Part shown: piece after piece, positions 10,001 to 19,329 of the stretch
Layout: every line of letters starts with the position of its first letter
How positions within the stretch are numbered: position 1 is the first letter of the stretch
From: Methylococcaceae bacterium UBA7658
GTDB taxonomy: Bacteria; Pseudomonadota; Gammaproteobacteria; Methylococcales; Methylomonadaceae
Direction of reading: 5' to 3'
Length of the DNA stretch: 32,983 bases
Assembly: GCA_002483425.1 (NCBI GenBank)
Contig: DLHW01000051.1
Location: 1 to 32,983, forward strand
The notes under the pieces: generated by a model
Seen by the model: only the letters and a program-made list of their open reading frames with translations
What the model was told of the DNA's origin: nothing
Databases searched by the model: none
Position numbers and translations under genes: made by a program

Positions 10001-13000
10001 CAATTTATCCTTGATCTCGCCGGTTAAAATGAAATCCGTTTTAAAACCGTCGGTTAACGCTTTTTGAATTGTGAGGTTCCCGGTCGTGTTAATGACCAAA
10101 CCGCCCGGAACCGGACTATTTCCGGCAGAATCGCTATACCGCCAGTCCACTAAATTCCATTGTTCTTTTAAGGTCAGATCGCCGGTGTAATTTATTTCTA
10201 TACCGGGACGTAATTGAATACCCTGGCCTAAACGATTATTAACGTTATCCATGGTTTGGGAAGTCATATAACCATCAGTATCGAACTTGATAAGATCGAT
10301 ATCGCTCGCATAAATCTCACCTTCGATAGCGAAATTTTGGTTTGTATATTTTTTTACGCCTTCGGCAAAAAACCGGTTAAAGCCTTTAACGTCTCCTAAA
10401 ACCGGACTTATTGCTATATCGTCGTCGATGCTATCCTCATTGCTATCCGTGCGTAATGCCCGGAGCAAAATAGTGCCGCCACTGTCTTCTTTGCCTCCGG
10501 CGACATCGATTACAGCATTCCGTTCGATTGCAATACCGTGATCATCTTTTTTACCGTCCGAATTGGTTGACGACAAGATGACCTTACCGCCTTTGCCCGT
10601 CTCCGAGGCCGCTCTGGCCGATAACAGGGCGCCGCCGGTCAAAACCACCTTATCGCCTGCATAGACGCCGATCTTACCGCCTGCGTCGCTACCGTCCGCA
10701 TTGAGGGTGCCGGATAATTTCACGCCGCCTTGATCGGAAACCAGAGTAATCGCTTTAGATCGAATAGTATTGTCCTGCGAAAAGACGATATCTTCTTCCC
10801 GGCTTCTAACGGTAAAGGACTCAGATATCCCGGCAGTCATTAAACTGTCCGCAAGCAGATCGAAGCCCGTTTTCCCGTTTTCGGGGTCCGGATTAGAACT
10901 GAATCCGGCTACGTCCAAATTTACGCTGCCATTCTGAGCGATAATCTCGCCCGCCAAATCGACGTACTGGTTGACTGCGGAAAAATTTAGTGCGCCGCCC
11001 GATGCAGTACCGCCGCCGCTGATATCGACCTTCGAACCTTTGCTGAGCAATATCTTCCCTTCCCCGGCGCTAGCGCTAAAAGTCCCGCCCGGCGTAGCGC
11101 GTACAACATCGGCAAACTGTACGCTCTCGCCCGACAAGTCGATATTGGCATTCGGTCCGACGATAAGATCGCCTTTAAGGCTGGTTAAGTTCAAGTTTCC
11201 TGAGGGTAGCGCTACGGTACCGTCGAAATTCAAAGAATCGGCGATAAAGTGTAAACTGCCGCCTAAACCGGCTGTCTCGATTGCCGGAATGTCGCCATTG
11301 CTGACCCATTGCAAGCTGTGACCGGTTGCATCGACAGTCAGTTTTTTTCCACCGCCGGTTGTAACATAGCCGGCGGTCAACTTACTGTTTCCGTCAAGAA
11401 TTAACGAGCCGTCACCTTCCGCTTTAAGTCCGCTGGTGATAGCCAGATCAATCGACTTAAAACCGGAGATTTTAAAATCGCCGTCGCCTTGCTGCAAACT
11501 ACCGGCGGCAATATTCAACGAGCCTTGGCCTTTATCTGTTAGTTCCGAAGCGGCAACTCCGATCGCATTTTGTAAAGTGATACTGTTTGCCTTTAAATTG
11601 ACGCTCTGAGTATCTCCGCCGTGCCCGCTAAATCCTGCTGCATTTAAAACGATTTGATCGAACGAAATGGCCGATAAACCGCCCTCTTGACTTGGGATGC
11701 CGACATTACCGTAAAAATCGATAGTATCCCGGCTGCTTAAGACGAGTTCGGCAACGTCAAGCGCCTGCAAATCGCGGTTTGAAAGATTCAACGCACCCAA
11801 AGGTAAACCTGCGACCTCTCCGATATTGATACGGTTTGCGCTTAAGTTAAGCGATCCTCCTTGCATATTTATATCGCCCGCTAAGGTTGTGCTGCGGCTG
11901 GCGTCGATCAGTATCGATTTCGATGCGCTTAAAGACGCGCCTTCATCGATCCGTAAATCACCCCTCGCACCTTCCGATTCCGTTCTATTGATTAAGACTT
12001 GGGCGTCGGCGGATACTCTTAACAATGCGCCGTCGCCCTGAAGATTAAATTGAGTATCGCCGGTATTCGTTTGTCCGCTTGCGGCAATCGCCGCGCCTTT
12101 TTTAACATGAACTTCATCGCCGGCGACAGCAATAAGGTCTGCCGTTTCAACACGCGCACCATTATCGAATACAACTTCGGACGATCCTACCGCAATATGG
12201 GTCTCGCCTGTCGTAGCGTCAGTACTTCGCTCGCCGCCGAGGAGTAAACTGTCCACTTTTAGATTGTTGAGATCTTGCGCTAAAATTTCCAAAAACCCGG
12301 TTTCCGGCTCCGCGCTTAGTTTATCTACAATTTTTAGCCGTTCCGCCGCGATATCTAACCGCGCCCCCCGTCCGCCCTCGGAAGCCGTTATAAAGCTGCC
12401 GTTTAGCGCCAGCTTGGTTTCGGCATTTTTAATGACCATCTGCCCGCTGTCCTTAGGTAATAGCGGTATACTCTGGCCTTTTCGAAGGGCTTGCTGCTCA
12501 TAAAAAGAATTGGCTTTTTGTTCGTCGTATTGGGAATGTTTACGGATGTCGGCGCCTGTTTCGACCAAAAACCCGCTCCAGCGCGAGTCTTTAGCTCCTG
12601 TCGCCGCATTCACGCGATACCCGGCTACGGTCGGTAAACCGGCTGCATCGACAGTCGTAATCCTTTGATCTAACGTATTTGCTTGCGGCGTCACCAAATA
12701 AGCGCCCGGTAATAAGGCATACCTTGCAGGTAATAAAGTATAAAATCCGGCGGGCAACGAACCGGCGCCGCTCAGATAGACTTGACTGCCCGCCTCTTCG
12801 CCGAACCCGGCGCTTTGGATTGGATCGTAAGGCGCCAAGCTCGAACCTAATCCCGGTACAATCGCATAGCCGCCCTTGTAGGCCGGACTGTTAACATCCA
12901 AGTAATCGAAGGAACCGCCGATGCCGGGCTGGAATTCGTGCGCCAGTAAATCGCCGCCTCCCGAAAGGTCGACCACACTCCCTTTTTGCATATCAACTTC

Positions 13001-16000
13001 AGGTGCTGACAACACGATTTTTTTCTCAGGGGGCTTGGAAAAATTTAATAAATTGGTACTGTCTAACCTGTATAGCCAATCCAAGCCGCTAAACGTGCCG
13101 CCGAAGGGTATAAGTTGGCCCTCGCCGGAAACAGAAGTCGTGCTGCCATTAGCAAACACTAATGACTCGCTCGCGGTAAAATTAATACTGCCGAAGGGTG
13201 CTTTGACTGTGCCTTTTTGCTGGATTACCGGAGCTTCCAAATTTAACGTGCCTGCCGCGGACAATGGCGTCTTATCTACTTGACCGGATTTGGCTAAGGT
13301 CAATTTACCCGGCGGATTGTTCGCAACTGCGAACGTAAATTTAGTTAAGGTGGATGGATAAAGCTGACTGCCGGTTAAATTAAGATTCCCCGCCGTTACC
13401 ATCTTGCCGACATAATCGCTATTCTGCTGTTTATCGACTGTGCGGTCGATTTCTAATAGACCGGTCGCTCTGATGTCGTGCCGGCTCTTAAAACTCAAAT
13501 CGGAAAAACGGTTCCAAATCGACGCCCCTCTAAAATCAATCCATTCGGCATCGACGGTTAATTGCCCCCCGCCAAATTCCGGAGTTGCCGACGGCTCGCG
13601 AATAATTGAAGAACCCGCGCTAAAATGAGCGGTATTCAGGGTGACATGCCCTAGCCCGTTTTTATTATCGGACTGCCAATTAATTGCAGGCGCATCGATA
13701 TCGATGCGGGCTTTCGCTGTTAATTCGACATCCCCTACGAAGTTAACGGAACTGTTTTCGTCATTAACGTTGCTGCTGTTAACATTGATCGACGACAAGC
13801 GGAGATCGTCGAAGCCGCCGCGTTTAATATCGTTACTGCCGACATTAATCTGACAGTTAAGTCCCAAGGCATCTATATCGCCGCCGAATTCGATGTCATC
13901 CGTTAACAACTTTCGATGCTCTTGGCGGACATTGATTGAGATTGGGCCGAATGGAAATAGCTCGATCAATTCGGGATCGGGTTGCCGGTTGGAACGATCC
14001 AATGCGATATCCAAACGTCCTCCATTAACCGTGGTATTACCGGCACGCCCGGTTAGCTCGCCGTCCAGCACTGCGCCTTCGGCAGCAGTAAGAGCAATTT
14101 TTCCGGCGTTTGAAGCCACTTCGACCGGTTTAGTGCTTATCGTATCATCCGTCAGAATATCTAACGTTGCTTTTGCGCCGGAAACATCGATTTTGGACCC
14201 TTCTTCCATGATCACATAACCGCGATTCGCCAGCAATGACACACTCCCTCCGGCCAATACCTCGCCGCCTTGCCGTCCTAAGCCGTCGAGCGGCTGCAAC
14301 AGTACACTGCCTTTAGCTTGGAGTTCCGCTTGACTGCCTAGCCAAATCGCTTGACCCGGCTTATAAGGTATGGGTTCTGCATCGATCATAAGATTGATCG
14401 ACCCAGCGGGGGCGCTAATTAAACCGTCGACAAAAATTCCGCCTTGCTGAGACGTCAGATCGATTGCGGCTCTATTATCGGCTAGGATTTTACTGCCGGT
14501 CTCTAACTTAACATCGGTTTTGGCGGTTAACTCTAACGCCACGGGATTCCGTAAATGATCGGGCAATAGGACGGATCTGGCTAGCGGGAGTATCGATTGA
14601 CCGCTATCGATTTGCCGGTAATTTCCGTCTAACAATAAATTACTTTGCTTCAAACTGAGAACAGTATTCTGTTTTAATACCAGATCTTCCGTATTGCTCG
14701 TCAAAGAGATGCTTCCGAAACTATCTATCGAGCGGATATCCGGAACGCCTTGCTTATCGACGCCAAAATAAAAAGTGGAATCGTCCGGTTCGCCAACCGG
14801 CTGCCGGGGACCTATAACAATTTTACCGCTGCTTAAATGCAGATCGCCGCCGGTCTCCAAACCGTGCGCCGATACATGACCGTCCAGGTGCAAAACGGAC
14901 GCTTGACTGCCATTGCCTGCCGCCGTCAAACTGATCGAACCCGCTTTACCAGCGTTTAAATCCTGGGTTTGGCTTAACCATGCCCCGCTGTCCGCGTGAA
15001 TCCCGGCATTTTTGCCGACGAATAAATCGCCGGTAGACGTTAAGTTCACGGTACCGCCGTCGATGGCAACGGCTTCCGAAGGCGTTGCCGCCAAACCGTT
15101 AGCAAAATCATTAACCCACCGGCCCGAGACATCGATTTTGGCTGCATTCGCCAAGGTTAACTCCGCATTTGGATCGAAGTTCCTTAAGGCTGAATCGGTC
15201 TCGTCAAAATCGAAACCGCTACCGAACCGGACCGAGCCTCCGGCAGAATATAATTCGCCCTTAAAATCGATATCGCCCGCAACCAAATCGAATTCCCCGC
15301 CGGGCGTCATCTCGATTTTCGCATCGGCGTTAACCTTCGCGTCGCCTAGGGTTTTTACGCTAAATTTTTGGATACCCGATTTTTTAAAGAAACCGGCGTC
15401 AAAAACCAAATCCTGCCCGCCGTCTTTGCCTTCTTTCGAATCCTCTTCACCGTCTCGGTCCGGTTCGACGGCTTGCCCGCGAATCACGACATTTTGCGCG
15501 CTATTGAACACTTTCGAATCCACCGCGAATTCGCCGCCGAAGGGTTCTGCATCGGACTCTCGTTGATAAATTCCGCTTGCGGCGCCGGCAATGAGATTAC
15601 CTCGCCAGGTTAATTGCGATGTTGCAAATTGCAGCGAACCGGCATCCAGACCTTCGGTATAACCCGCTTCAAACCGGCCTTTACCTAAGAAGCCATCGTT
15701 TTGCCATACCCGTTCAAAGCCCCATTTTTCATGGCTTTCAATATATTTTCCGAACACGCCTAGGTATTGTTGAGACGGATCCGCATCGCCGATATCGACA
15801 AATTGACCGTAAGCCGTTAATAATTTCGTGGTGTTAATAAAGCCCGGAGTATAGTTAATAACACCGCCGGAAATATTGAAGTTTGCGCCTTGATCGATAG
15901 CGACCGTTTCACCTGCCGACAGCACAATATCGCCGCCGGTTCCTAAACGCTCGTCGATGCCGCGCTCGATTCTCGCAAGCGCGCCGCTGGTGTCGATGAT

Positions 16001-17377
16001 CAAGTTTTTATCGCGAACATCGACACGAACCGTTTGGCCTTGCAGCACGCCACCTTTCTGATAAGGCGAATCCCTCAGCTCAAAACTTTGTACCGGAACT
16101 TCGACCACGTTACGTTCGACCGATGCGGTAATAGTTTTACTGCCCGAAACGTCGATGGACGCACCGGACTCCATTTTAATTTTGCCCTTTTTGGCTAAAA
16201 CCGGATTAAGCAAATTATCGGTCGCCGTCAATTCCACGCGCCCGCTGGGAACGCCGATGGCGGAACCGGATTTCAAATGGATCGTGTGCGCCGAGGTTTC
16301 TAAATAAGATTCGGGTTGCTGTTGTTCATCGATTGCTTTGCCGCCCTCACGGTCGGCGACGATTTCAGTCACACTGCCTTTTTCAAACGTCACTTTCGCT
16401 TCGGTGCCTAAACCGTCGTCGGCGTCTTCCGTCCTTGTAGTCGACGTTCCGATTAACTTATCGCCTGCCGTACTTTGACCTTCCCGCGCCAGCAAACGGA
16501 TCGAACCGTTAACATTAACCGATGTCGTCGCACTCAAGCGTCCGGCTTGATTGACGGCAAACCCGGCTAGGGTGATGTTACCTTGCCGGGCCAGCACATT
16601 CCCCAGATTGGTAACTTTTCCACCCTTACCGACTTCAACCAATAATCCAGCGAAGGGGCTATTTTTGTCGGCCGGTTGCAAATAGACTTTATCCTTGCTG
16701 CCGACTAAAATAATCTGACCGAATTTATCGGCATTGATATCGCCCGCGTTTTCTACATGAGGCGCGGCGACAACAAGTCTGCCGTTTTCGCCGATCTGAA
16801 TTTTGGCGCCTTTTTCAATCTTAATCGTTGCCTTACTGTCAGGGTTACCTTCGAGCGCTGCGCCTTTTGTTTGATCGAAGGTGCTGGCTAAGCCGCCGTT
16901 TTGGAATGTTTCATCCGACATATTCAGCGCCGAAGCCACTAAAGTATTCGTGTCGACCGTCGAATTCTTGCCGAAAACAAAGCCGTTTTTATTGAATAAA
17001 TAAATTTGTCCGTTAGCAGTGACTTTACCCAAAATCCGGCTCGGATCGTCTTGAAAGATACGGTTTAAAGCAATAGACGACGTGCCGGGCTGCTTAAAAT
17101 TAACTTGGTTTTTCGCCCCCACATTGAAGCTCTCCCAATTCAATACCGCCTTATCGGTGTGCTGAGTAATCTGTAAATTATTGCCGGCGGTTTGCTTACT
17201 GGCGGAACCCAGTGTTGCCCAAACTTGGGCCGGCACCGGCAATTCGGCTCGAACGGAAGCTTGATAACTCAATAAAAATCCGCCCGCAAGCACCATCTTA
17301 ATGCTTGCGAATAACGGTTTCAATTTGAAAGGATCAAATTTAAGGTCTTGTGGGACAACGACTTGCCGATTAGCCAT
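7025..17377 (-). CDS. Giant two-partner-secretion exoprotein (filamentous haemagglutinin type, TpsA)
   Basis: A 3450-residue secreted protein. An extended signal peptide (about 1-44, ending in SVRA) leads into the TPS secretion domain (about 45-170, with NGQIYLFNKNGFVFGKN at 122-138, the counterpart of the NPNG region). Nearly all the rest is degenerate repeats of short strands (SGGxL, VxLxAxGDI, INVSG-like) predicting a very long right-handed beta-helix. An alpha-helical, charged insert interrupts it at about 3045-3215. The C-terminus is short and basic (KAKKQKRLRSIVVKLLGFGA), with no toxin domain I can recognise, so an adhesin or matrix/scaffold role is likelier than contact-dependent inhibition. 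No immunity-like small gene follows. tpsB lies 41 bases upstream and should secrete it; the Pho box of tpsB makes the pair phosphate-regulated. Confidence 0.92.
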   Translation of the reverse strand: MANRQVVVPQDLKFDPFKLKPLFASIKMVLAGGFLLSYQASVRAELPVPAQVWATLGSASKQTAGNNLQITQHTDKAVLNWESFNVGAKNQVNFKQPGTSSIALNRIFQDDPSRILGKVTANGQIYLFNKNGFVFGKNSTVDTNTLVASALNMSDETFQNGGLASTFDQTKGAALEGNPDSKATIKIEKGAKIQIGENGRLVVAAPHVENAGDINADKFGQIILVGSKDKVYLQPADKNSPFAGLLVEVGKGGKVTNLGNVLARQGNITLAGFAVNQAGRLSATTSVNVNGSIRLLAREGQSTAGDKLIGTSTTRTEDADDGLGTEAKVTFEKGSVTEIVADREGGKAIDEQQQPESYLETSAHTIHLKSGSAIGVPSGRVELTATDNLLNPVLAKKGKIKMESGASIDVSGSKTITASVERNVVEVPVQSFELRDSPYQKGGVLQGQTVRVDVRDKNLIIDTSGALARIERGIDERLGTGGDIVLSAGETVAIDQGANFNISGGVINYTPGFINTTKLLTAYGQFVDIGDADPSQQYLGVFGKYIESHEKWGFERVWQNDGFLGKGRFEAGYTEGLDAGSLQFATSQLTWRGNLIAGAASGIYQRESDAEPFGGEFAVDSKVFNSAQNVVIRGQAVEPDRDGEEDSKEGKDGGQDLVFDAGFFKKSGIQKFSVKTLGDAKVNADAKIEMTPGGEFDLVAGDIDFKGELYSAGGSVRFGSGFDFDETDSALRNFDPNAELTLANAAKIDVSGRWVNDFANGLAATPSEAVAIDGGTVNLTSTGDLFVGKNAGIHADSGAWLSQTQDLNAGKAGSISLTAAGNGSQASVLHLDGHVSAHGLETGGDLHLSSGKIVIGPRQPVGEPDDSTFYFGVDKQGVPDIRSIDSFGSISLTSNTEDLVLKQNTVLSLKQSNLLLDGNYRQIDSGQSILPLARSVLLPDHLRNPVALELTAKTDVKLETGSKILADNRAAIDLTSQQGGIFVDGLISAPAGSINLMIDAEPIPYKPGQAIWLGSQAELQAKGSVLLQPLDGLGRQGGEVLAGGSVSLLANRGYVIMEEGSKIDVSGAKATLDILTDDTISTKPVEVASNAGKIALTAAEGAVLDGELTGRAGNTTVNGGRLDIALDRSNRQPDPELIELFPFGPISINVRQEHRKLLTDDIEFGGDIDALGLNCQINVGSNDIKRGGFDDLRLSSINVNSSNVNDENSSVNFVGDVELTAKARIDIDAPAINWQSDNKNGLGHVTLNTAHFSAGSSIIREPSATPEFGGGQLTVDAEWIDFRGASIWNRFSDLSFKSRHDIRATGLLEIDRTVDKQQNSDYVGKMVTAGNLNLTGSQLYPSTLTKFTFAVANNPPGKLTLAKSGQVDKTPLSAAGTLNLEAPVIQQKGTVKAPFGSINFTASESLVFANGSTTSVSGEGQLIPFGGTFSGLDWLYRLDSTNLLNFSKPPEKKIVLSAPEVDMQKGSVVDLSGGGDLLAHEFQPGIGGSFDYLDVNSPAYKGGYAIVPGLGSSLAPYDPIQSAGFGEEAGSQVYLSGAGSLPAGFYTLLPARYALLPGAYLVTPQANTLDQRITTVDAAGLPTVAGYRVNAATGAKDSRWSGFLVETGADIRKHSQYDEQKANSFYEQQALRKGQSIPLLPKDSGQMVIKNAETKLALNGSFITASEGGRGARLDIAAERLKIVDKLSAEPETGFLEILAQDLNNLKVDSLLLGGERSTDATTGETHIAVGSSEVVFDNGARVETADLIAVAGDEVHVKKGAAIAASGQTNTGDTQFNLQGDGALLRVSADAQVLINRTESEGARGDLRIDEGASLSASKSILIDASRSTTLAGDINMQGGSLNLSANRINIGEVAGLPLGALNLSNRDLQALDVAELVLSSRDTIDFYGNVGIPSQEGGLSAISFDQIVLNAAGFSGHGGDTQSVNLKANSITLQNAIGVAASELTDKGQGSLNIAAGSLQQGDGDFKISGFKSIDLAITSGLKAEGDGSLILDGNSKLTAGYVTTGGGKKLTVDATGHSLQWVSNGDIPAIETAGLGGSLHFIADSLNFDGTVALPSGNLNLTSLKGDLIVGPNANIDLSGESVQFADVVRATPGGTFSASAGEGKILLSKGSKVDISGGGTASGGALNFSAVNQYVDLAGEIIAQNGSVNLDVAGFSSNPDPENGKTGFDLLADSLMTAGISESFTVRSREEDIVFSQDNTIRSKAITLVSDQGGVKLSGTLNADGSDAGGKIGVYAGDKVVLTGGALLSARAASETGKGGKVILSSTNSDGKKDDHGIAIERNAVIDVAGGKEDSGGTILLRALRTDSNEDSIDDDIAISPVLGDVKGFNRFFAEGVKKYTNQNFAIEGEIYASDIDLIKFDTDGYMTSQTMDNVNNRLGQGIQLRPGIEINYTGDLTLKEQWNLVDWRYSDSAGNSPVPGGLVINTTGNLTIQKALTDGFKTDFILTGEIKDKLQTDESWSYQLAAGADTSSAKTNTAGEALKNLTVATNPDAFPDFPDPFNQHDTVIRTGTGDIELSASGDIVFQDHTAVYNAGQAEAGNRYGTFGDLYVDFIFYGDYANNGGDLALNAGRDIQGALSQDPFIDKWLVRQGNNWQNHDTDRQATAWAVDFVKFNNNIGAFGGGSVDIKAGRNINNLTAMLPTTGKQIGKLTNPADEFSLPETNVVEVNGGGRLTVNAGDNIAGGVYFVGRGNGELNAGGSITGTTDPVDFDTTLRGLTTGPQLLMGDSRFALHSNDGLTIAAVTDPMLLGTNNPVTNMGDTNFFSYGSESGLTLTALSGDVHIGADPSVILSTNVNFSDGQKSLATILPGSLETIAFGGDVLIDGEQTDHILFPSPKGQLNIFAKGSIAGDEIGLQRLAMSDYDPKLLPDYLTPSDAVALTSDDNNIVAALRPFTNNNSVHAQQPVHLEDTESVRIVTKEGDISNLKFNLPKKAIIESGQDISNLFLQIQHNSKDDASIVAAGRDIINQTERDPDFGTLKLNTNRIEIAGEGNVLIKSGRNIDFGTSDGLSTVGNTLNTNLSGAGANITLLAGLNGDEPNFLGLQNLTGDILKYAENFTKYQELVTEFMRQRTGNEELTVKTAFEEFTKLNPSVYAGLQPKFDALKSNKYSQLIQGIKQEIIRFVRVSVNNPELSESDALNIYSADYKSDKYLPIQPKLNNLANQILFGELNATGSASAADPTLGNERGFAAIEALYPDNQWKGDVNLFFSKLQTLKDGDINLLAPGGNINAGLAVVANDLAKEASELGIVVQGKGSINAFLHDHFIVNQSRVFALGGGDIMIWSSEGNIDAGRGAKSAIAAPPPVIDFDSEGNLVVEFPAIVSGSGIRTAAPLDANEEAGNVALFAPGGVVNAGEAGIGGNNVTISATAVLGANNIQVGGVGTGVPAASTVSLAAGLTGASNLTASVNQMAQASTDMSNRGEDKAKKQKRLRSIVVKLLGFGA

Positions 17378-17418
17378 TATTCAAACTCGTTAAAAAGTTA
17401 TGACAACAAAAAATTTCT

Positions 17419-19065
17419 TTAAAATTCGGTGGCAACCAAAAAATGCAATTTAGGGTCGCCTGCTTCCACCTCATTCACATCAAGTAATGGAATACCCAGA
17501 TCCAGTACACCGCTGAAATATTTCCAAACCTGAAAGCGCACTCCCATACCGACACTTGCTAGTGAAAAACTTTTCGGATTCCCTGACAACGCCTTCTGGT
17601 TCCAGCCTAAACCACCGTCGATAAAAGCAATTGCCTGTAGTTTATTAATATAATCAAGACTGAGCGGCGCTAAACGCGGAGACAGCAACTCAATGCTGCC
17701 GGTAAAGCCATCGTCGGCAAGGGTTTGGGTTTCAAAATAGCCCCGGACGGACTGCATCCCGCCCATGGAAAATTGTTCGTTACTGATTAACGGAGAATCG
17801 GCTACTTGCCCCGTTATCCGGCTGTTGATGACAAAATCTTCCGGTAAAAGGTAGCTGCCATTCGCGCCTAAGGTTAAGTAGGCGTAACTCGGTTTGGCGT
17901 CGGCCCGTTTATCCTCGAATTCTTCCGGTTCGTTGCCCATCCCGCGCAAAGCAAAATTGACGCCGGCATTAAACCCGGCTTGAAGTTTTTTATCCGTATA
18001 CGTTCCGCCGTATTGGATGGAAAAAGGCGTGTAATCCAATGGGGTGTTAATCACTTTATTGGTATCCAGATTAAGCGTTTCGGTGAAATTTTTATAGTCC
18101 ACGCCTAACGTTAAATTGTGCGAAAAATTATCGAATCCGGGTAAATTACGCGCATACCTGAGACCGTAGATTTCTCCGACGCCGACAACCGATATCGCTC
18201 CGCCGCTGGCTACCTGAGCGTTCGACGAAGAACCGACGCCATAAAAAGTCAGCTTAGAAGCATTATCGAATAAGGGCATCGTATAACTACCCACCCAAAC
18301 ATCAACTTCTTCGTTATTTTCAGGCGATACTTGGTAGGTCAGCGAGGCGCTGTGCAACTTTTGCCACAAGTTATCGTAATGAACCGTGGAAACCAGCCTG
18401 AGTAAACTGGTGGATGCGGTATTGCGGCCGTTTAACTCGACCCGACCATGCAGTGGAAATTTATCTTTTACATTTAAATCGACCTCCAGAGTTCCCGGCT
18501 TATCGCCGGGACGCAACACCGGGGTAATGGCGCGGTCCTCGCTCTGACCGCTAATATCGGCGATTTGTTGCTGCATAACCGGGAAATTGGGCGTTTTACC
18601 CTCGGCGATTTCCGGTACCCCGGCTTTAATTTTATTGAGTGAAAAGTAGCGCGAACCCGTAACCCGCAAACGGGAAACCTTACCTTCCAATACATCTAAG
18701 TAAACGATGCCGCTATCGACGGTTTGTTCGGGTATATCGACGACGACGGTTTGATAACCGTTGTTATGATACAGATCTTCCAACGCTTTTTGAGCGGACA
18801 TAACCGTATCGATGGTTTTTCCCGGCCCTAGAAAAGGATAAACCGTGCGCTCAAGCAACACCGGTTTCAGTAAGGTGTTGCCCTTAATCCTAAGCTCCAT
18901 AAGATCGAATTTATCTTCCGTTTCTTGGCCGGAACCGGCTTGAGCTTGAGCTGCGACTTGCGCAGACGTGGCTGTCTCGTCAGCGTAAAGACATTTCAAT
19001 ATCGTTACCGATAGTAAAATGACGATCAGCCACTGTGTTAATTTGTTTTGATCGCTTAAACACAT
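17419..19065 (-). CDS. Two-partner-secretion outer-membrane transporter (ShlB/FhaC type, TpsB)
   Basis: A 548-residue Omp85-superfamily transporter. The N-terminal signal segment (WLIVILLSVTILKCLYA) is followed by two POTRA domains (about 52-205; DLMELRIKGNTLL and VSRLRVTGSRYFSL) and a 16-strand barrel domain. The family's loop-6 motif VRGY is present at 440-443 (GGMQSVRGYFE), and the protein ends in phenylalanine (LHFLVATEF), the barrel-assembly signature. It lies directly upstream of the TpsA gene (41-base gap), so its cargo is almost certainly that exoprotein. Its own promoter with a Pho box lies at 19167-19200, and a terminator at 19251-19284 separates it from the upstream PstS-like gene. 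No convincing Shine-Dalgarno precedes the ATG at 19065. Confidence 0.93.
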   Translation of the reverse strand: MCLSDQNKLTQWLIVILLSVTILKCLYADETATSAQVAAQAQAGSGQETEDKFDLMELRIKGNTLLKPVLLERTVYPFLGPGKTIDTVMSAQKALEDLYHNNGYQTVVVDIPEQTVDSGIVYLDVLEGKVSRLRVTGSRYFSLNKIKAGVPEIAEGKTPNFPVMQQQIADISGQSEDRAITPVLRPGDKPGTLEVDLNVKDKFPLHGRVELNGRNTASTSLLRLVSTVHYDNLWQKLHSASLTYQVSPENNEEVDVWVGSYTMPLFDNASKLTFYGVGSSSNAQVASGGAISVVGVGEIYGLRYARNLPGFDNFSHNLTLGVDYKNFTETLNLDTNKVINTPLDYTPFSIQYGGTYTDKKLQAGFNAGVNFALRGMGNEPEEFEDKRADAKPSYAYLTLGANGSYLLPEDFVINSRITGQVADSPLISNEQFSMGGMQSVRGYFETQTLADDGFTGSIELLSPRLAPLSLDYINKLQAIAFIDGGLGWNQKALSGNPKSFSLASVGMGVRFQVWKYFSGVLDLGIPLLDVNEVEAGDPKLHFLVATEF

Positions 19066-19166
19066 TCTAGTTAGTTAATCCGTATGGCATTGAATGAATA
19101 CCGGTGTCGTTAGCATTTTTATAAGACGACCTTACTTTTAAGACCATAGACTCGGGTTCACCCATT

Positions 19167-19200
19167 ACTGTATTAACGAAATATGACTTTTTTATGACAA
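19167..19200 (-). promoter_or_regulatory. Candidate Pho box and -10 of tpsB-tpsA
   Basis: Minus-strand units TTGTCAT (19194-19200) and AAGTCAT (19183-19189) are 11 bases apart with AAAA between; a weaker third unit CGTTAAT follows at 19172-19178. A -10-like TACAGT (19167-19172) stands 10 bases after the second unit. The start of tpsB lies about 100 bases downstream. Confidence 0.72.
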
Positions 19201-19250
19201 TGGAAAAAAATCGAACCCGGAAGAGACAACTTGAATGGACTTATACGGAA

Positions 19251-19284
19251 AAGCCTATCGCAACCGGTAAGGTGCGATAGGCTT
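19251..19284 (-). terminator. Rho-independent terminator of the PstS-like gene
   Basis: A perfect 12-base-pair stem, arms AAGCCTATCGCA and TGCGATAGGCTT, with a 10-base loop, followed on the minus strand by TTTT. It sits about 45 bases after the stop of the PstS-like gene and upstream of the tpsB Pho box. Confidence 0.85.
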
Positions 19285-19329
19285 AATAATGACAGGAATC
19301 CTTTCCTTCAACCTAACCGCGGGTGCAGA

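Noticed and set aside
12000..12030. An Arg-Gly-Asp tripeptide in TpsA (EGARGDLRIDEG), reminiscent of the adhesive motif of Bordetella FHA.
   Set aside because: A three-residue match in 3450 residues is expected by chance, and nothing suggests an animal host.
15012..15566. Long open frames on the plus strand opposite tpsA (up to 184 codons).
   Set aside because: They follow the codon pattern of the tpsA frame, lack ribosome sites, and look like shadows rich in Pro and Ser.
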